This document shows, piece after piece, positions 60,423 through 64,000 of a stretch of 64,000 nt of DNA (the stretch's first letter is position 1; each line of letters opens with the position of its first letter). Under the pieces are notes generated by a model, which had not been told where the DNA came from, made no database searches, and worked only from the letters and a program-made list of their open reading frames with translations. Made by a program: the position numbers and the translations under genes. The stretch spans positions 11,821,296 to 11,885,295 of the forward strand of contig JAQFVV010012396.1 in assembly GCA_028023455.1 (NCBI GenBank), in the 5' to 3' direction. The stretch is from Epiperipatus broadwayi. Lineage: Eukaryota; Onychophora; Udeonychophora; Euonychophora; Peripatidae.

Positions 60423-61850
60423 TTAATGTAGAGATAGTCCTTGTGATATAAAGTTCATAGGTGTATGGAATAGCTTCCATGTCTCCTCATAAATAAATTT
60501 TGATGATAGTAGTTTATCTCTTTGTTTTATCTTTTGCATTGATTGTATAAAGCACAATCTTTCATCAGGGGAAGGCTGCGAATACATTTTCTTGCACCTC
60601 GCATACCAGATTGAATATGTGATGAAAATTGACATTCTAATGAGTGGAAATTGTTTTTTTTTTAATGCAGTCTTGTAATGATATAATGAGGTAGTAGTCT
60701 ACCTTTATGTTTTTATAAATAATAGATCTTATTGTTCCAAGTCCATTGCATGAATTGATGATATGATAATATGTCTCATCTTCTCTTCTGCAGTTTGGGC
60801 ATACTGGGTCGACTTTGATGATATGCCGTTTAAAGTACAGGAACCACAATATAGGCATGGCATCCAGGTTTATTTTAATGATAAAGTCCAAATATTTGGG
60901 TTCTAGAGCCCAATATTTGAATGTTATTTTATAATTGGTTATGCCTAATTTTGTATTTTGTAAATTTTGATCCGGATTCATTAATTTCTGAGCACTCCAA
61001 ATATTTATTTTGTTGGCAATGACATCTGGCGTAATGTTGACATACTGATGGATGTTTTGTGCTATTTTATATAGCCAGCTACTTTTCTTTGGGGGTGGTG
61101 TGTCAGTCGGCTGTATTAATTTAATTATGTGATTATACCCATATTTAATTCCTAGGTTGTAAAGGAGAGTATGAGTTTTTTGTAGAAGTAATGCTGGAAT
61201 AGCATGCAGAGACATGCCGTTAAATCTGCGATGCTGTTGCATTCTGCTTATGCTTATGGCTACTGTTTTATTTCTCTAGAATAACCTGGAGCAGAACCTA
61301 TTTATTTTTTTTAATAAATGAATTTGGGGTAGACATTATAGGTAGGTAGTAGGAAATTCTGGACATAATCTTCATATTCAGCAAGGCTACCTTTCCCTGT
61401 AGGGATAAGTAGACTCCTGCCAGCGTTTTAGTTATTTTCACTGTAGAGTGTATGATGGTGTCCTGGAGTTCCTTTGACATTGCTGTCTGTGACTTATATA
61501 TGGAAAAGCCCAGAAATTTATGGGGCTCAGCATGATAGCTTGATGATATTTTTTTCCCAGTCAGAATACACCAGGTCAATGATTTCCTGGTGTTAATTTG
61601 GAGTCCAGAAGCATTAGAGAATGCGTTAATAATTTGGTATAACTGGAACAGGTATTTCTTGGATGGAAGGGTAACTAGAACGTCATCCATATATGCTATG
61701 GTTCTAATATACCTATTTAGACCAGGAACATAGACACCAGGTAGTTGATCCTCAATATTTTTGATGAGAGGATTGATGTAAATTGTAAAAAGAAGGGCAC
61801 TGATAGGTGACGGAAAATCATTTGATTTTCCAATCATTTGATTTTCCAAT
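60423..61850 (-). pseudogene. 5'-truncated LINE: reverse transcriptase with YMDD and zinc C-terminus
   Basis: First frame (61849-61298): SPISALLFTIYINPLIKNIE, then TIAYMDDVLVTLPSKKYLFQ with intact YMDD, ASGLQINTRKSL, and HKFLGFSIYKSQ (the F-L-G thumb motif). Second frame (61242-60637): SLHAIPALLLQKTHTLLYNL through INLDAMPILWFLYFKRH and the C-x-x-C...H...C motif CPNCRREDETYYHIINSC. Third frame (60635-60423): FITYSIWYARCKKMY, the end of the protein. Only a frameshift or two separate these frames, so it is younger than the copy at 40600-45480. The endonuclease and the 5' part of the RT are missing; the break at about 61850 is typical 5' truncation. Related to the other copy but a different subfamily. 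Confidence 0.85.
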
Positions 61851-62334
61851 TATTAATTGGTTATATGATTTTATAATATTTTTGAGAATTTGCTATTGCT
61901 TCAATTTATTGAATTGCATGCTTATTATATATTTAGACATCGACTTGATAATATAAGATTCTTTGAAAAATGAATTCTGACACTAGTTGTATATAAAGAA
62001 GTCTTTCTAAAATGTTATTATTAAAACTAAAGCCACTAAAATAAACAACCTATTACATCAAACTGGTCACATCACTGATATTTAAACAGAAATTAACTTT
62101 ATAAAATCCAAAAGAATTGTGGGGCCTTATGTGAATTTTCTTCATATACTAATTTCACTAACAACTATTTCTCCATAATGGTGATCTCTATCTTTACTAA
62201 GCATTGATGTAATCAGTGGATACCAGAAGACATTAGCATTAGATATCTATTAACTAAATCAATATATACAATAAGCATAAGATAGAGGTTACCAGTCCTT
62301 AATGTAGTAAATTTCTCAAAACTTAATTAAAAAG

Positions 62335-62720
62335 TGGATGTTAATTCTCCATACAGTAGTGCCATCCAATTTCAAGCCTTAGTAATCAATGGATGCAAGA
62401 AATGCATAAAATCCCTATCTAGTATCTACTTATCCAATAACCCCAAACTAGTTTCTAGCTTGTGCCTTTCATCAGTGAGAAAGTTTGTATCTGAGAGCAC
62501 TGTATCTAGATCAAAAGATCTAATGCAACTCTCCAGCAGCTACCTTTTACCTATTTAGTTAACTATAACACTAGAAGCTCAAGATGAAAATACCTTAATG
62601 TCTTCAACTCCAGCTCATTCACTTGTGTAGTCATATAGATCTGTAACCAGTTCAGTATTTATACATTTTGGTGTCCTTGGTTTATCAAAAATCACAGAGA
62701 CTATCATTCCATAGACAGGA
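62335..62720 (-). mobile_element. MITE family C, reverse copy
   Basis: Reads as the complement of 46051-46475: CTCCATACAGTAGTGCCATC, ATCAATGGATGCAAGAAATG, ATCCCTATCTAGTATCTACT, GAGAAAGTTTGTATCTGAGA, then ACATTTTGGTGTCCTTGG and CAGGAATGGTATAAAACCAA, closing with ACATCACGTGATCACC. A partial, more decayed piece of the same family precedes it at about 62185-62240. Confidence 0.65.
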
Positions 62721-62741
62721 ATGGTATAAAACCAACAAAAC

Positions 62742-62918
62742 ATCACGTGATCACCATTTTCTGTGCTTACCCAAACTGTTATTAATAGTAGCAAACTCTC
62801 CATACAGTAATGCCATTCAGTGCAATACTAAGGCTTGCACTGGATGGCACTACTGTATGGAGAGTTTGCTACTGTTAATAACAGCTTGTATAAGCATAGG
62901 AAATGGTGATCATGTGAC
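62742..62918. mobile_element. Perfect-hairpin member of MITE family C, about 177 bp
   Basis: ATCACGTGATCACCATTTTC pairs with AAATGGTGATCATGTGAC. CAAACTCTCCATACAGTAAT with GCCATTCAGTGCA pairs with TGGATGGCACTACTGTATGG and AGAGTTTGCTACTG. The centre is short (ATACTAAGGCT, about 62826-62836). The internal 60-bp unit is completely deleted, leaving two nearly identical arms. The short open frames on both strands are artefacts. Confidence 0.75.
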
Positions 62919-62949
62919 ACTGTTGGATAAAATAACACAGTAACAAAAG

Positions 62950-64000
62950 AATATTATTTAATTACTGTACATTACAATGAAAATTTAAATTTATAAGTAA
63001 AATATTTGAATATGAATCATTAGCTTATTTATTATTTGTTAATTATAGAAATAATTTAAATAAAATATATATAAATACTATTTTTGAATTTAAATTTTTG
63101 TTAATTATTCTACACTGAACTGTAATGTTAAAAATATGCATTTAAAACATTTATTTTTGAGTGACTGATAAATTTGTCTTAAATATATATATATATAATA
63201 ATCAAATGGTTTATTGCTGAAGAGTTCACACGAAAATTCACATAGAAGTTTAAATACGAAATGATGAGGTTAAGCAGCAATTCATAGAGATTAAAATCCA
63301 TCATTCTACCACTGTTTTAAATTATTCAAAATCAAATTATAATTACGTATTGTTGAACAGTAAATAAATATTAAACTGCCTTATATCTTTAATTGCAATT
63401 TAAAAAAATGAAAATCATAATATAAAAAAATATCAAAAGGAAAAACAACTTATATACATTTTATTTACTAATAGTCATAGCAAACAACCATTCTTCTTCA
63501 GAAAAAGTAAATATAAGAAAAAATTTGGGGTGAAGGTATTCTGTAAATCCTTTTTCATTAATCTTTTTTAAAGAATGGAACTATTTTATAATTTGTTTCT
63601 TTAAAGAAATTTTTTATTTTATAACACACATATACGCCTGTATTTGTGTGCAAATATTTTTAATGACAGCTTGAGATCTGGCAAATATAAGAACCTCCAG
63701 AAATTTAAATTTGATAATAAAATATATATATTACAAATTTTATGCTTATTGAAGATCACATAACTTAATGCCTCAGACTCTAAAAAGTACATATATATTT
63801 AAGACTAATTCTAATACATTTATAAATAGATATAAAGATAGATTTCTCATTGACAGTTTCTAGAATAAATTCACTTTCTCTATTAACCTTAATAAATAAA
63901 TAACCATTACGTGTGGGTAATCTCTGGTCTTGACCAGTGAATCAAATACTGTTGATAAACATTTCAGCATCACTAGTGAACTGAGCAGAACAAATTTTGA
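62950..64000. other. AT-rich end of the window
   Basis: A TATATATATATAT microsatellite at 63184-63197. No repeat, exon or coding-like region recognised. A further exon of the host gene was looked for and not found here. Confidence 0.35.

Overview
The window is AT-rich animal genomic DNA, dominated by decayed transposable elements, with a single recognisable host gene. Three lines of evidence point to a eukaryote. There are spliced exons with GT/AG borders and matching codon phases, a spliceosomal U2 snRNA sequence, and a broad set of metazoan transposons: RTE-like and L1/Tx1-like LINEs, Ty3/gypsy, Penelope, hAT, and MITE or foldback elements. The RTE endonuclease fragment (around 7.5 kb) resembles copies common in molluscs and other lophotrochozoans. 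A large-genome lophotrochozoan such as a cephalopod is therefore possible, but this is a guess; the sequence alone does not fix the phylum.

Host gene (+ strand): exons at 12343-12536, 24549-24666 and 36294-36548 join in phase (0, then 1) across two introns of about 12.0 and 11.6 kb. They encode at least 189 residues carrying several GY-x-G-x-x-P type motifs, as in axonemal or sperm microtubule inner proteins (FAM166/CIMIP2 and SPMIP5 types). First and last exons were not found. The gene continues upstream of 12343 and downstream of 36548, perhaps beyond the window.

Region by region. 1-8.7 kb: a foldback MITE split by a tRNA-derived SINE, a suspicious C-homopolymer block, LINE tails, a palindromic MITE with a 60-bp tandem repeat, and an RTE endonuclease fragment. 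8.7-12.3 kb: plain AT-rich DNA, a long AAT/AAC microsatellite and a LINE tail. 12.5-24.5 kb (intron): a U2 snRNA retrocopy with target-site duplications, three RTE fragments and MITEs. 24.7-36.3 kb (intron): an internally deleted hAT element with a LINE fragment inside it, a Ty3/gypsy element with LTRs but most of pol missing, and a TA-flanked 1.3-kb DNA element. 36.5-46.5 kb: a dispersed repeat, a TTAA-flanked piggyBac-like MITE, and a 4.9-kb L1/Tx1-like LINE on the minus strand with decayed ORF1 and ORF2. 48.1-51.8 kb: a 3.6-kb foldback element with about 1.3-1.4 kb arms and further hairpins nested in its centre. 53-64 kb: more MITEs, a Penelope GIY-YIG fragment, a 5'-truncated LINE with a YMDD reverse transcriptase, and a hairpin MITE.

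No element appears intact. The most distinctive structures are the nested foldback at 48-52 kb, the U2 retrocopy, the gypsy element whose reverse transcriptase is fused directly to an integrase C-terminus, and a MITE family with internal tandem duplication.
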